From Moraxella sp. (GTDB lineage: Bacteria; Pseudomonadota; Gammaproteobacteria; Pseudomonadales; Moraxellaceae): a stretch of 64,000 nt of DNA. A program made the translations under genes and the position numbers. Position 1 is the stretch's first letter; every line of letters starts with the position of its first letter. Positions 46,111-57,036 of this stretch are shown one piece after another. Below the pieces are notes generated by a model. That model searched no databases, was not told where the DNA came from, and saw only the letters and a program-made list of their open reading frames with translations. The stretch spans positions 140,281 through 204,280 of the forward strand of contig JAUMYZ010000004.1 of NCBI GenBank assembly GCA_030528385.1, read 5' to 3'.

Positions 46111-46959
46111 ATGCCAGTAGCATTTGTGTTGATTGCCTTGGTGATTTTTACCATTTATAAAGGCGTGCGTATTGTGCCCCAAGGTGAAAAATGGATTGTT
46201 CAACGACTGGGCAAATACAACGCCACGCTTGAGCCAGGTTTGAGTTTAATTATTCCCTTTGTGGACGCAGTCGCCTACAAAGTAACCACCAAAGACATCG
46301 TGCTTGACATTCCCAGCCAAGAAGTGATTACCCGCGACAACGTGGTCATCATCGCCAATGCGGTCGCCTACATCAACATCGTTCGCCCAGAAGACGCGGT
46401 GTATGGCATTGAAGACTACGAACATGGCATTCGCAATCTGGTACAAACCTCGCTACGCTCCATCGTGGGTGAGATGGACTTAGACGCTGCTTTATCTAGC
46501 CGCGACCAAATCAAAGCCCAACTCAAACACGCCATCAGCGATGACATCTCCGATTGGGGCATTACCCTAAAAACGGTAGAAATCCAAGACATCAAACCCT
46601 CACCCACCATGCAAATGGCGATGGAAGAGCAAGCGGCTGCCGAACGCCAACGCCGTGCGATGGTAACCCGTGCCGACGGTCAAAAACAAGCGGCGATTTT
46701 GGAAGCGGACGGTCGCTTGGAAGCCTCTCGCCGTGATGCCGAAGCTCAAGTGGTGCTGGCTCGTGGCTCAGAAGAATCTATCCGCCTGATTTCATCAGCG
46801 ATGGACGGCAAAGACATGCCTGTCATCTACCTACTGGGCGAGCAATACATCAAGGCGATGAATGAGATGGCACAGTCTGACAACGCCAAAACGGTGGTAC
46901 TGCCTGCCGACATTTTAAACACCGTCAAAGGCTTGGTAGGCGACAAATTCAAAATTTAA
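46111..46959 (+). CDS. SPFH/Band 7 domain protein (stomatin/QmcA-like)
   Basis: 282 residues. One N-terminal membrane segment (about 2-18), a Band 7 domain (about 20-180; GLSLIIPFVDAVAYKV, ITRDNVVI, VQTSLRSIVGEMDLDAALSS), then a charged coiled-coil rich in Ala/Glu/Arg (EEQAAAERQRRAMVTRADG). It forms oligomeric membrane scaffolds. GGAG lies 6 bp before the ATG. It makes an operon with the NfeD gene, and the last 4 bp overlap the convergent NIF3-like gene. Confidence 0.93.
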   Translation: MPVAFVLIALVIFTIYKGVRIVPQGEKWIVQRLGKYNATLEPGLSLIIPFVDAVAYKVTTKDIVLDIPSQEVITRDNVVIIANAVAYINIVRPEDAVYGIEDYEHGIRNLVQTSLRSIVGEMDLDAALSSRDQIKAQLKHAISDDISDWGITLKTVEIQDIKPSPTMQMAMEEQAAAERQRRAMVTRADGQKQAAILEADGRLEASRRDAEAQVVLARGSEESIRLISSAMDGKDMPVIYLLGEQYIKAMNEMAQSDNAKTVVLPADILNTVKGLVGDKFKI

Positions 46960-47264
46960 TCCACCAGCTGGTACACGTCATAAGCAGGCACTTCATAAGG
47001 GTGGGCTTGCTTGTAGGCTTGCACCACATCTGCCAGTTTGTCATCAGGGACGATGGTTTCTACTCGCCATTCGGGGACGTATTCCACCTTGTCAATCTCA
47101 CCAATGGCAGGCTTTGAGCCTTTTAGGGGCTTAAACTGCCCCATACCAAGCACCTGCCATGAGCAGTGCGAATAGCCATCAAACCGCCCCGCCCCTGCAT
47201 TAAATAGGGCGGTTTTGACCGTTTCTACATGACTTTCTGGAATGTATGCAATAAATTTATACAT
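46956..47264 (-). CDS. NIF3-like / YqfO-type single-domain protein
   Basis: 102 residues beginning MYKFIAYIPESHVETVKTALFNAGAGRFDGYSHCSWQ, the CutA-like ferredoxin-fold insert of NIF3/YqfO proteins, here standing alone. HPYEVPAYDVYQL at the end is the conserved family tail. The function is unknown; the fold suggests a small regulatory or metal-related oligomer. Convergent with the stomatin gene. Confidence 0.85.
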   Translation of the reverse strand: MYKFIAYIPESHVETVKTALFNAGAGRFDGYSHCSWQVLGMGQFKPLKGSKPAIGEIDKVEYVPEWRVETIVPDDKLADVVQAYKQAHPYEVPAYDVYQLVD

Positions 47265-47567
47265 TTAAGTTTACCAATAAGCATTGATTTATTCTGGCTG
47301 ATTAAGATGGGCTAAAATTTTGTCCCCATCAACAACCCGTGATAAAGTTTGGGCAAAAACAAAGGAGCGACCAAACAAGGATTTGATTTTATGTGCTTTG
47401 ACTGGTGCTGGCAGTTTTGTCAAAGAAAGTTTTGTTTTTGTACAAATGTGCTGCCAACCACAATTTAATAAAAAAATCAACGATTGTTTATTTAAACACA
47501 TTTTATAATCATGGTTAAGAAAAACCCAAAGAAATCTTTGGGCTTTTATTAACAATTTAACTAAGTA
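47265..47567. other. 303-bp intergenic region between the NIF3-like gene and purC
   Basis: Apart from the purC terminator at 47525-47542 I see no supported feature. A 70-88-codon minus-strand frame here lacks a ribosome-binding site and starts inside that terminator. Confidence 0.5.
47520..47542 (-). terminator. Terminator of the dapA-bamC-purC operon
   Basis: CCCAAAGA (47542-47535 on the minus strand), loop TT, TCTTTGGG (47532-47525), then TTTTTCTT. Confidence 0.85.
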
Positions 47568-48281
47568 TCAGTCAAGTGGCACGCCAATACGTCTTGCCAC
47601 TTCTTCATAGCCTTCAACGACATCGCCCAAACCTTGGCGAAAACGGTCTTTGTCCAGTTTTTTCTTGGTGTCTTTGTCCCACAAGCGACAGCCATCAGGC
47701 GAAAACTCATCGCCGAGCACCACACGCCCATGAAACAGCCCAAATTCTAATTTAAAGTCCACGAGCATAAGACCCGCTTCATCAAAGATTTGGCTTAGCA
47801 CGTCATTGACCTTGTGGGTGATGGCACACATTTGCTCAAGCTCATCGGCACTGGCATAGCCTAGGGCGATGGCGGTACTGGGGGCGAGCATGGGGTCGCC
47901 CAGTTTGTCGTCTTTATAAAACAGCTCATAAGTCGGCGGCACTAGGGACAAGCCTTCTTCTAGCCCCAAACGCTTCATCAAACCGCCAGCGGCGTAATTA
48001 CGCACCACGCATTCTACAGGTATCATTTTTAGGTGTTTGACCAACACTTCATCGTCAGAGAGCTGACGCTCAAAGTGCGTTTCAATGCCAGCGTCCGCCA
48101 GTTTTTGCATGATAAAAGCATTAAAGCGGTTATTGACTTTGCCTTTGCGGTCAAGCTGAGCGATTTTTTCGCCATTAAAGGCGGACGCGTCATTGCGAAA
48201 ATGCAAAATCAGGTAATCAGGATTGTCGGTTTTATAAACAGATTTGGCTTTGCCAGTATAAAGCAGCTCTTGTTTTTGCAT
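47568..48281 (-). CDS. purC: Phosphoribosylaminoimidazole-succinocarboxamide synthase
   Basis: 237 residues; the SAICAR synthetase of purine synthesis. N-terminal [13 protein letters not shown] (ATP-binding), [13 protein letters not shown], and the DFKLEFG and [12 protein letters not shown] motifs are intact. The ATG at 48281 gives the family N-terminus; a TTG 12 bp upstream was not used. It is the third gene of dapA-bamC-purC, an order also found in E. coli. Confidence 0.96.
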   Translation of the reverse strand: MQKQELLYTGKAKSVYKTDNPDYLILHFRNDASAFNGEKIAQLDRKGKVNNRFNAFIMQKLADAGIETHFERQLSDDEVLVKHLKMIPVECVVRNYAAGGLMKRLGLEEGLSLVPPTYELFYKDDKLGDPMLAPSTAIALGYASADELEQMCAITHKVNDVLSQIFDEAGLMLVDFKLEFGLFHGRVVLGDEFSPDGCRLWDKDTKKKLDKDRFRQGLGDVVEGYEEVARRIGVPLD

Positions 48282-48350
48282 GTCGTTTCTCAAAATGGGT
48301 GGGTGTCAAGTCAATCTATTAAAATACAAGTGTTTGCCCAAAAGGCACAA

Positions 48351-48623
48351 CTACTGCACCTTTGGTGGCTTGGGCAGTGCGTACTGTGAGCCTGATGAAT
48401 TGGTGAGTGTCAAAGTGTTCTCGCCGACGGCAGGCGTGGGATACAATGGCACAAAATCGCCACTGGCTTGCCCCACAGGTAAGCGAATGGGCTCAAGTTT
48501 GTGGCTTTTTTGGTAATTGAGACTGCCATTGTCGCGTTTGCCCGTCCAACCTTTGATGGTGCTACAACCTGACACAGCCAACGTGGCAACCAACATCAAG
48601 GTGCTTATTTTTGTCATGTTCAT
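48351..48623 (-). CDS. bamC: BamC-like lipoprotein, N-terminal segment only
   Basis: 90 residues. Signal peptide with lipobox AVSGC (lipidated C20) and a 70-residue mature chain with low predicted structure: KRDNGSLNYQKSHKLEPIRLP and GENTLTLTNSSGSQYALPKPP. These resemble the unstructured N-terminal lasso of E. coli BamC/NlpB, which wraps BamD. The two helix-grip domains of BamC are absent. The position between dapA and purC is exactly that of bamC in E. coli. It overlaps dapA by 4 bp (ATGA). Identification rests on context and modest similarity. Confidence 0.7.
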   Translation of the reverse strand: MNMTKISTLMLVATLAVSGCSTIKGWTGKRDNGSLNYQKSHKLEPIRLPVGQASGDFVPLYPTPAVGENTLTLTNSSGSQYALPKPPKVQ

Positions 48624-49543
48624 GGGTGTGTTTCCGTGTTGATTTGTGCTTTGATAAGTGCTTGGTCAATGATAGCTTGGGATTGTTCTGACAACCACAC
48701 CAAAGGCAAGCGAATGCCTTTATCAATTTTGCCCATTTTGTACAAGGCATATTTGGTTGGCTGGGGACTGGCTTCACAAAACAAGTCGGTGTGCAAATGC
48801 TTGATGGTGTCGTTGATGGCGTTTGCCTTATCAAACTCACCAGCTAGGGCGAGTTTAAAAATCTCTGCCATCTGCTTGGGAGCGACATTGGACGTTACCG
48901 AGATGTTGCCCTTGCCGCCCAGACGCACCAGCTCCACCGCCGTTGGGTCATCGCCTGATAGCACCACCATGTTGTCGCCCACCCGCTCAATCAAACCTTT
49001 GCCACGCTCCAAATCGCCTGTGGCGTCTTTAATCGCCACGATGTTTGGTATCGTCATCAAACGGGCAACGGTGTCTTGGGTCATGTCCACCACCGTCCGC
49101 CCCGGAACGTTATAGAGCATTTGGGGCATGTCCACCGCTTCGGCGATGGTTTTGTAATGCTGATAAATGCCTTCTTGACTGGGTTTGTTATAATATGGCA
49201 CAACCAGCAACGCACAATCTGCCCCCACTTTTTTGGCATGGGTGGTCAGTTCAATGGCTTCGGCGGTGTTGTTTGCCCCAGTGCCAGCAATCACAGGCAC
49301 ACGCCCATCAACGTATTTCACAAAAAACTCAATCACCGCACAATGCTCGCTCATGGATAAAGTTGCACTTTCGCCCGTTGTGCCCACCGCCACCAACGCA
49401 TCAGTCCCTTGCTCAATCTGCCAATCAATCAGCTCACCCAAACGTGGATAATCCACCGCACCATCTGTTGTCATGGGCGTAATAAGGGCGGTAATTGACC
49501 CTTTGAGTTTTGCCTTGATGGCATGATAATCGCAAGTTGTCAT
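48620..49543 (-). CDS. dapA: 4-hydroxy-tetrahydrodipicolinate synthase
   Basis: 307 residues of the DHDPS family, the first committed step of lysine/diaminopimelate synthesis. Schiff-base K172 (AIKDATGD), Y144 (MLYNVPGR) and GTTGESATL at 54-62 are present. It is slightly longer than usual (about 292-297), with the extra residues at the N-terminus (MTTCDYHAIKAKL). An internal start near residue 15 cannot be excluded. It leads the operon with bamC and purC. Confidence 0.95.
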   Translation of the reverse strand: MTTCDYHAIKAKLKGSITALITPMTTDGAVDYPRLGELIDWQIEQGTDALVAVGTTGESATLSMSEHCAVIEFFVKYVDGRVPVIAGTGANNTAEAIELTTHAKKVGADCALLVVPYYNKPSQEGIYQHYKTIAEAVDMPQMLYNVPGRTVVDMTQDTVARLMTIPNIVAIKDATGDLERGKGLIERVGDNMVVLSGDDPTAVELVRLGGKGNISVTSNVAPKQMAEIFKLALAGEFDKANAINDTIKHLHTDLFCEASPQPTKYALYKMGKIDKGIRLPLVWLSEQSQAIIDQALIKAQINTETHP

Positions 49544-49950
49544 GTTGTTAATCCGTCGCGTATAAAATCTCTAGTTTAGCATTTTCATGGTCATTTTTGA
49601 ACGTTTGATGAAAAAAATTATTATATGATTTATTTTTTATGTTGATTTATTACTTTTTATTTATAATATAAAATATATTGTTTTGTGTCTTTGCGGGGTC
49701 AAGTAGGTATTTGATAATATTGGTGATATTTTATTTATTGGCATTGGGTATCAATGTGTCAGCTTCATGGTTTTGGTGGCAGATGTGATTTTTTAAATAA
49801 GCTAAAAATATTTATATAAAACTGCTTAAAAGCGTTTAAATTTAAAACCCCACCCAAAAACAATGAACGGGCAGGGCACAAACACCATCAGCTTTGTCTT
49901 TATGATGGCGCTTGTGGTAGACGCATTATTTTTTGCCACATCAACGCCAT
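49544..49950. other. AT-rich intergenic region between dapA and the protease gene
   Basis: 407 bp, with an especially AT-rich core at 49610-49690. It must hold the dapA promoter on its left, but no clear -35/-10 pair is assignable. No gene or repeat is seen. Confidence 0.5.
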
Positions 49951-51348
49951 TTATTCAATCCTTAACCCCAAAATCGCTGGCGTGCCATCACGGATAATGC
50001 CTACCGTTACCACGCCTTCTTTGGGCAAGCTGTTAATGGCGCGTCCAAATTCTTGGATATTGTGGGTGGGAATTTGGTTAAGACTGACCACAATATCACC
50101 CGTTTGCAAACCTGCGCGCTCAGCAAGGCTGGCTGTCTCCACCGAGCTAATCACCAATCCCCCTTTGACATCAAAGCGTGCCAGCATGGCGTTTTCGCTG
50201 ACGGACAGCTCTTTTAATCTTAGACCCAGACGGATGTGCTCATTGCTTTTTGTGCCAGCCAACATGTCTGATGGCACTTCGTCAAAAATCCCTTGGGCGC
50301 TATGGCGCACGCCTGCACGCTGATAACTGAGCACAAACGGTTCTTTGGCTTTGGCTTGGTGGGTCAAATTTAACAAATCTGACGCTTGCAAAATGCTTTG
50401 ACCGTTGAATTCTAACACCACATCGCCCGATTTTAATCCCGCTTTTTGGGCAGGTGAATCAGGGGCAACACGGGTAATAAGCGCCCCTTGTGGTTTGGAC
50501 AATTTGTAGGCTTGTGCCAAATTGCGGTCAATGTCTTGCAACGCCACCCCCAAGTACACGCGCGTAACTTTGCCTGTGGCTTTGATTTGTGCATAAATGT
50601 CCATCGCCGTACCAATGGGAATAGAAAACGACAACCCCATATGCCCACCTGTGCCACTAAAAATGCGCGAGTTTACGCCGACCACTTCGCCTTTTTGATT
50701 AAATAATGGCCCCCCAGAATTGCCTGGATTGAGCGCCACGTCGGTTTGAATAAAAGGCACAGTGGCTTCACGACTAAAATTGCGCGATTTTGCCGAAACT
50801 ATGCCTGCCGACGCCGAATAATCAAAACCAAAGGGCGAACCAATCGCCAGCACAGGCTCACCCACCTTAAGATTGTCTGTTTTGGCAACACGCAGCGCAG
50901 GAAACCCATCGCCTTTGACCTTGAGCACCGCCATGTCCGAAGACTCATCAGAGCCCACCAATATCGCGTCCAACTCGGAACGATCTTTTAGGGTGATGGT
51001 AATTTGACTGGCGCGCTCAACCACGTGATGATTGGTCAAAATATAACCATCAGCACTCACAAAAAATCCCGTGCCGTAACTGTACTCTACCGTAGGAATG
51101 TCGGGCACATCAAAACTGTTGCCAAAAAATTGTTTGAGCACGCGCACTTGATGCGCCAGCTCCAACTCTTCATCGCTGACGCGCTTGGTAACATTGATAC
51201 GCACCACCCCGTCAGAAACTTGCTCCACCAACGACGAAAAATCCATCGCAATGGCGGCTTGGGCACTGATAGGCAACGCACCAGCAACACAAGAAAGCGC
51301 CAACACACCAGCCAACAACAAAGGGGGCATTTTTTTTATTTTCATCAT
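49951..51348 (-). CDS. Do/DegP-type periplasmic serine protease
   Basis: 465 residues. The signal peptide is cleaved near SAQA-AIA (about residue 32). Trypsin-like domain with catalytic H108 (TNHHVV), D138 (SSDMAV) and S211 (NPGNSGGP), then two PDZ domains (about 255-345 and 365-460). The layout matches MucD/DegP (Do) with two PDZ domains, so an envelope quality-control role is likely. The start is one of GTG 51351, ATG 51348 or ATG 51345; ATG 51348 is chosen. Monocistronic, divergent from erpA. Confidence 0.93.
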   Translation of the reverse strand: MMKIKKMPPLLLAGVLALSCVAGALPISAQAAIAMDFSSLVEQVSDGVVRINVTKRVSDEELELAHQVRVLKQFFGNSFDVPDIPTVEYSYGTGFFVSADGYILTNHHVVERASQITITLKDRSELDAILVGSDESSDMAVLKVKGDGFPALRVAKTDNLKVGEPVLAIGSPFGFDYSASAGIVSAKSRNFSREATVPFIQTDVALNPGNSGGPLFNQKGEVVGVNSRIFSGTGGHMGLSFSIPIGTAMDIYAQIKATGKVTRVYLGVALQDIDRNLAQAYKLSKPQGALITRVAPDSPAQKAGLKSGDVVLEFNGQSILQASDLLNLTHQAKAKEPFVLSYQRAGVRHSAQGIFDEVPSDMLAGTKSNEHIRLGLRLKELSVSENAMLARFDVKGGLVISSVETASLAERAGLQTGDIVVSLNQIPTHNIQEFGRAINSLPKEGVVTVGIIRDGTPAILGLRIE

Positions 51349-51511
51349 CACGACTTTTCACTTCCAAAAACACAAAATTAAAAATCGCCAAGTAGTATCC
51401 TAAAAGCGGCGCCCATCGTCAAGCACCAATCGGTAATTCCTTTATTTATCAAGCATCTAAAAAGCCAAACAATTATGTTATAATAGACCGACAATAGCAA
51501 TAAGGTCAATT

Positions 51512-51844
51512 ATGAACAACACCATGACACTTACCGACAACGCCGCCAAAAAACTTGCCACCCTAAAAGCCGCCGAAGGCAACAACGATTTGATGTTACG
51601 CGTCTATGTAACAGGCGGTGGCTGTTCGGGGTTTTCTTATGGATTTGATTTTGCCGAAGCGCTAGACGATGATGACACCACTTTTTTAAACGGCGACGCC
51701 ACTTTGGTGGTGGACAGCCTAAGCTATCAGTACTTGCACGGCTCAACCATTGATTATATTGAAGGTCTAGAAGGCTCACGCTTTGTGGTGGACAACCCCA
51801 ACGCCACCACCACTTGCGGCTGCGGCTCATCATTCTCCATCTAA
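51512..51844 (+). CDS. erpA: Iron-sulfur cluster insertion protein ErpA
   Basis: 110 residues, A-type Fe-S carrier with the three conserved cysteines C38 ([11 protein letters not shown]), C102 and C104 (TCGCGSSF). The acidic DDDD stretch and the overall length favour ErpA over IscA. It delivers clusters to apoproteins, including isoprenoid enzymes. A TATAAT at 51479-51484 lies 27 bp upstream with a poor -35. avtA starts 45 bp downstream. Confidence 0.94.
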   Translation: MNNTMTLTDNAAKKLATLKAAEGNNDLMLRVYVTGGGCSGFSYGFDFAEALDDDDTTFLNGDATLVVDSLSYQYLHGSTIDYIEGLEGSRFVVDNPNATTTCGCGSSFSI

Positions 51845-51889
51845 CAAGCACCCACACGGGTGTTTTCTATTATTTATTAAGGAAACATC

Positions 51890-53182
51890 ATGCAGTTTTC
51901 AATTTTTGGTCAAAAATTCACCCAAAACAGTGGCATTTTACAACTGATGGACGACCTTGGCAAAGCCTTGGTCAGCGACAAACCCATCAACATGCTTGGC
52001 GGGGGCAATCCTGCAGTGATTGACGCGGTCAATGACGTTTATCAAAGCACGTTGGAACAACTGGTCAAAGACGGCAGCGCCTTATGCAGTATCGCCAACT
52101 ACTCCACACCCCAAGGCGACAGCGGTTTTATTGACAGCTTGGTGGCGTTTTTTAATCGCCACTATGATTGGCACATCAGCAAAGACAACATCGCACTGAC
52201 CAACGGCTCACAAAACGCCTTTTTTTATTTGTTCAATTTATTTTCGGGCGAGTTTGCCAACAACACCAGCAAAAAAATCCTGCTGCCCCTAAGCCCTGAA
52301 TATATCGGTTATGCTGACGCCCATGTTGATGGCACCCATTTTGTGGCGGTCGCCCCCATCATTGAAGACGTCAAACACGATGGGCAAGATGGCTTTTTTA
52401 AATACCGCGTGGATTTTGACGCACTTCAAAGCCTACCAGAATTACAAAACGGTCAAATTGGTGCGATTTGCTGCTCTCGCCCCACCAACCCTACAGGCAA
52501 CGTGCTGACCGACGATGAAATGGCGCGCCTTGAAGCCATCGCCAAACAATACGACACTCCGCTGATTGTGGATAATGCCTATGGCATGCCTTTTCCCAAC
52601 ATCATCTATACCAACACCACGCTCCATTTTAATGACAATATTGTGCTGTGTTTTAGTTTGTCCAAAGTGGGCATGCCCAGCGTACGTACAGGCATTGTCC
52701 TTGCTAATCCCACCATCATCAAAGCCATCACCAGCATGAACGCCATCGTCAATCTTGCGCCGACACGCTTTGGGGCGACGGTCGCTGCACCGCTGTTTGA
52801 CAACGACCAAATCATTCAACTCTCAAGCGACGTGATTAAACCCTTTTATCAAAAGCAAAGCGCCTTGGCGGTCAAACTGCTCAAAGAAGCACTGACTGGT
52901 TTGCCCGTCAAAATCCACAAACCCGAAGGAGCAATGTTCTTGTGGGTGTGGTTTAAGGACTTGCCTGTCAGCACTCACAAACTTTATGAACTACTAAAAG
53001 AACAAGGCACGCTGATTATTCCCAGCGAGCACTTTTTTGTGGGCATGGACACCCAGCACTATCGCCACGCCCACGAGTGCATTCGTTTGTCAATCGCCCA
53101 GCCCGACGATGTGTTAAAAAGTGGCATTGAGATGATTGGGCAAGTGGCAAGGCAGTTGTATACAGAATACACAAGCGCATAA
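51890..53182 (+). CDS. avtA: Valine--pyruvate aminotransferase
   Basis: 430 residues, fold-type I PLP enzyme. PLP lysine K259 (SLSKVGMPS), R266, N200 (SRPTNPTGN), D228 and Y231 (VDNAYGMPFP) match AvtA, which interconverts valine/2-oxoisovalerate and alanine/pyruvate. MQFSIFGQKFTQNSGILQLMDDLG is the family N-terminus. AAGGAAA lies 6 bp before the ATG. Possibly co-transcribed with erpA. Confidence 0.94.
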   Translation: MQFSIFGQKFTQNSGILQLMDDLGKALVSDKPINMLGGGNPAVIDAVNDVYQSTLEQLVKDGSALCSIANYSTPQGDSGFIDSLVAFFNRHYDWHISKDNIALTNGSQNAFFYLFNLFSGEFANNTSKKILLPLSPEYIGYADAHVDGTHFVAVAPIIEDVKHDGQDGFFKYRVDFDALQSLPELQNGQIGAICCSRPTNPTGNVLTDDEMARLEAIAKQYDTPLIVDNAYGMPFPNIIYTNTTLHFNDNIVLCFSLSKVGMPSVRTGIVLANPTIIKAITSMNAIVNLAPTRFGATVAAPLFDNDQIIQLSSDVIKPFYQKQSALAVKLLKEALTGLPVKIHKPEGAMFLWVWFKDLPVSTHKLYELLKEQGTLIIPSEHFFVGMDTQHYRHAHECIRLSIAQPDDVLKSGIEMIGQVARQLYTEYTSA

Positions 53183-53655
53183 AGCAGCATTTTGATATTG
53201 ACCACAGGGCGTTCATCATCAATGTTCGCCCTACGACGTTTTTGGTGTCTTAATATCAACCCAACCAAAACATGTGCAAATCTGGTTGTGTTTTATAAAA
53301 CACACCAACAGACATTGCCAACTCTAAAAATTATCGCCGTCTTTAAAAGATGCTTTATCCATTCCAAAACATAGCCAAACAGGGCAATTCCAAAACATGC
53401 ACCACCATTTGCACGGCAACAAACGGTTTTGAACGGCATTATGCACTTGCCTACCACACAATCGCCCAAGAAATTATATTGAGCCAAGGAAACATTGACA
53501 CATCAGCGCCAAATACCGCGTTTAGCCAGCGATTTTATGTTTAACAAACAACTTTTACCAACAAACAAGAACACATCAACACCCATTGACAAGCGCCCAT
53601 CACGGCGCTATAGTGCCATGATAAATGAATCTCATTTAGCATTAAGGAGCGAAAT
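53183..53655. other. 473-bp intergenic region between avtA and rraA
   Basis: Contains a perfect 18-bp palindrome, TGTGTTTTATAAAACACA (53287-53304), and the rraA promoter (53586-53614). Short frames here have no ribosome-binding site or recognisable product. Confidence 0.6.
53586..53614 (+). promoter_or_regulatory. rraA promoter
   Basis: Consensus TTGACA (53586-53591), 17-bp spacer, TATAGT (53609-53614). Confidence 0.8.
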
Positions 53656-54156
53656 ATGACAGAGTTTGTTACCTGCGATTTATTGGACGACAACGCTGAC
53701 AAAACCATCAGCGTGGTCAGCCCCTATGTGGACAACAAGCGCTTTATCAGCTTTGGCGGTAAACAGAGCTTCGGCGGTCAAGTGGTAACGGTCAAATGCT
53801 TTGAAGACAATTCACGTGTCAAAGAGCTGCTCGCCACCGCTGGCAATGGCAAAGTGCTGGTGGTTGATGGCGGCGGCTCCATGCGCTGCGCCCTGCTTGG
53901 CGACATGATAGCCAAGTCGGCGGTGGATAACGGTTGGGCTGGGGTGATTGTCTATGGCTGCGTGCGCGATGTGGACGCCATGGCAACCATGCCACTGGGC
54001 GTGCTGGCGCTGGGCAGCATTCCCAAAAAAAGCGTCCGCAAGGGCATTGGCGACATAGGCACAGACGTACATTTTGGCGATGTTACTTTTTGTCAAGACG
54101 ATTGGGTTTATGCTGACAACAATGGCATTATCGTTGCCAAAGAAAAATTATTATAA
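53656..54156 (+). CDS. rraA: RraA family regulator of ribonuclease E activity
   Basis: 166 residues with the RraA core (CDLLDDNAD, SFGGKQSFGGQVVTVKC, VDGGGSMRCALLGDMIA, GVIVYGCVRDVDAM). In E. coli RraA binds RNase E and damps its activity; relatives also show oxaloacetate decarboxylase/HMG aldolase activity. AAGGAG sits 8 bp before the ATG. Single-gene unit with its own strong promoter. Confidence 0.94.
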   Translation: MTEFVTCDLLDDNADKTISVVSPYVDNKRFISFGGKQSFGGQVVTVKCFEDNSRVKELLATAGNGKVLVVDGGGSMRCALLGDMIAKSAVDNGWAGVIVYGCVRDVDAMATMPLGVLALGSIPKKSVRKGIGDIGTDVHFGDVTFCQDDWVYADNNGIIVAKEKLL

Positions 54157-54191
54157 CTCTCCACAGGGCGGTCATCAAAAACTGCCCTGTG

Positions 54192-54818
54192 TCAGTTTGA
54201 CTTTTTGGCGTTTGCCATCACCTGAGCCAATGCCAACCCATCACTTTGGGTCAAACCATCAATCACCCCCAAAAAATCCACCATATCACGATTTTGACTG
54301 AGCTTGGATTTGGCTTGAATATCGGTTACATCAATGCGCAGCGCCACAATATGCTCAAGCAGCCCATCAACAAAGTCTGCTGGCGCATCCTTGATTTTCC
54401 AAGGCTTAGGTTGCGCGCCTTCTTGTTGTTTGGTCAGCTGCCCAATGACAAACATCAAAGACTTTTTGTCGGTCAAGACACGCGCCACGCCACGCATATG
54501 CACCACCTGATAATTCCAAGTAGGCACATGGCGATGGTGCTGTTGTTTGCTTGGATACCAATTGGGGCTGACATACCCTTGCTCACCTGTAAACACCACC
54601 AGCACTTCTTGATTGTCCAAATCATCATAGACAGGATTGGCTTTGGCAATATGGGTTATCAGCTGGCAAGTATCCGCTTGACTGATCAGCACAAATGGCA
54701 AATGATTGGCTTGTATCTTGCCATTTTGTAGGCTGATGAGCACGCCAAGCGGGTGCTTGACAACCAACGCTTTGATGACGGACATGTCTTTTTCGGCAAA
54801 GATGTTGGGCAAATACAT
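54192..54818 (-). CDS. PaiB-family FMN-binding protein
   Basis: 208 residues beginning MYLPNIFAEKDM, with GYVSPNWYP and HRHVPTWNYQVVHMRG, the signature of the PaiB/FMN-binding split-barrel family often annotated as negative transcriptional regulators. The true biochemical role is uncertain. The ATG overlaps the psd stop by one base (TGATG), so translation is coupled with psd, although no functional link is known. Confidence 0.88.
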   Translation of the reverse strand: MYLPNIFAEKDMSVIKALVVKHPLGVLISLQNGKIQANHLPFVLISQADTCQLITHIAKANPVYDDLDNQEVLVVFTGEQGYVSPNWYPSKQQHHRHVPTWNYQVVHMRGVARVLTDKKSLMFVIGQLTKQQEGAQPKPWKIKDAPADFVDGLLEHIVALRIDVTDIQAKSKLSQNRDMVDFLGVIDGLTQSDGLALAQVMANAKKSN

Positions 54819-55648
54819 CAGCCAAACACTCCGATTTTTTCGCCCATCATCACCGCTTGGCCGTGCATCATATCATCAAGCCATCTTGCACCTGCCTGTT
54901 TGGGCAGCACCACAATGGCGGTAGAACCCAGATAAAACCTACCTAGCTCATCACCTTTTTTGAGTGTCAGGCTGTGGGTGCGGTTTTGGATGTAGGGGGT
55001 GCGTTTGATTTGTCCTGTTGCCACACACTCAATGCCCGCCACAATCATCGCCCCAACCAGCACCACGCAAGCTGTGCCAAACTGGGTATCAAACACACAC
55101 ACCAACCGTTCATTGCGCGCAAACAAATCAGGCACATGTTCGGCGGTGGTGTGATTGACCGAAAACAGCGTCCCTGGCACATAACGCGTCTCAACCAAAG
55201 TGCCATCAAACGGCATGTGCACACGATGATAATTGCTTGGCGCCAAATAAATGGTCGCAAACGAACCATCAACAAACGCCTGACCAAGCTCAAAATCCGC
55301 CAAGAGCTGCCCCACTTCATAGTCGCGCCCTTTGGCTTGGACGAGCTGACCTTGTTTTATCATACCAAGTTGCGACACCACACCGTCGGCAGGACAAGCA
55401 ATGCCGTTTGGGGTTGTATCAAGCGGGCGCTGTCCGTCCTTTAATTCGCGAGTAAAAAAATCATTAAAACTGTCATACTCATCCAAACTGGTGCGCGCAT
55501 ATTCATCAAGGCGAATATCATAGGCTCTGGCAAAACCATGCACTAAGGCTTTTTTGATGTATTTATTTTGGCTTTTGGCAAGATAGCCTGCCACTTCGGA
55601 TAGGGTTTGTTGGGGCACAAAGTTTTGGGCAAGGGCAAACACATTCAT
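54818..55648 (-). CDS. psd: Phosphatidylserine decarboxylase proenzyme
   Basis: 276 residues. The self-cleavage motif LGST (240-243) generates the pyruvoyl group from S242. D88 (CPADGVVS) and H144 (YHRVHMP) complete the triad. It makes phosphatidylethanolamine at the inner membrane. The ATG at 55648 (MNVFALAQNFVPQQ) is the family start, so a longer in-frame extension was rejected. It lies just upstream of the paiB-like gene and divergent from dtd. Confidence 0.96.
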   Translation of the reverse strand: MNVFALAQNFVPQQTLSEVAGYLAKSQNKYIKKALVHGFARAYDIRLDEYARTSLDEYDSFNDFFTRELKDGQRPLDTTPNGIACPADGVVSQLGMIKQGQLVQAKGRDYEVGQLLADFELGQAFVDGSFATIYLAPSNYHRVHMPFDGTLVETRYVPGTLFSVNHTTAEHVPDLFARNERLVCVFDTQFGTACVVLVGAMIVAGIECVATGQIKRTPYIQNRTHSLTLKKGDELGRFYLGSTAIVVLPKQAGARWLDDMMHGQAVMMGEKIGVFG

Positions 55649-55743
55649 AAAATTTTCCAAAAATCGTATTGTAACACAACAACCCAAGCAAAACTTGCTT
55701 TTCGTCGCCAGCAGTTATAAGATAAAACATTTAAGGAAAACCG

Positions 55744-56983
<1,240 letters not shown>

Positions 56984-57036
56984 TCATCGTTTTTGTCATT
57001 ATCTCACATCTTTTTATCACTTTGGCACAAAAACGC

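Noticed and set aside
47289..47555. Minus-strand frame of 88 codons between purC and the NIF3-like gene
   Set aside because: Starts with TTG inside the purC terminator, has no ribosome-binding site and no recognisable family. A real 70-residue product from an internal ATG cannot be fully excluded.
53350..53544. 64-codon frame between avtA and rraA
   Set aside because: No ribosome-binding site, no known family, and it lies in a region that otherwise holds only regulatory-type sequence.
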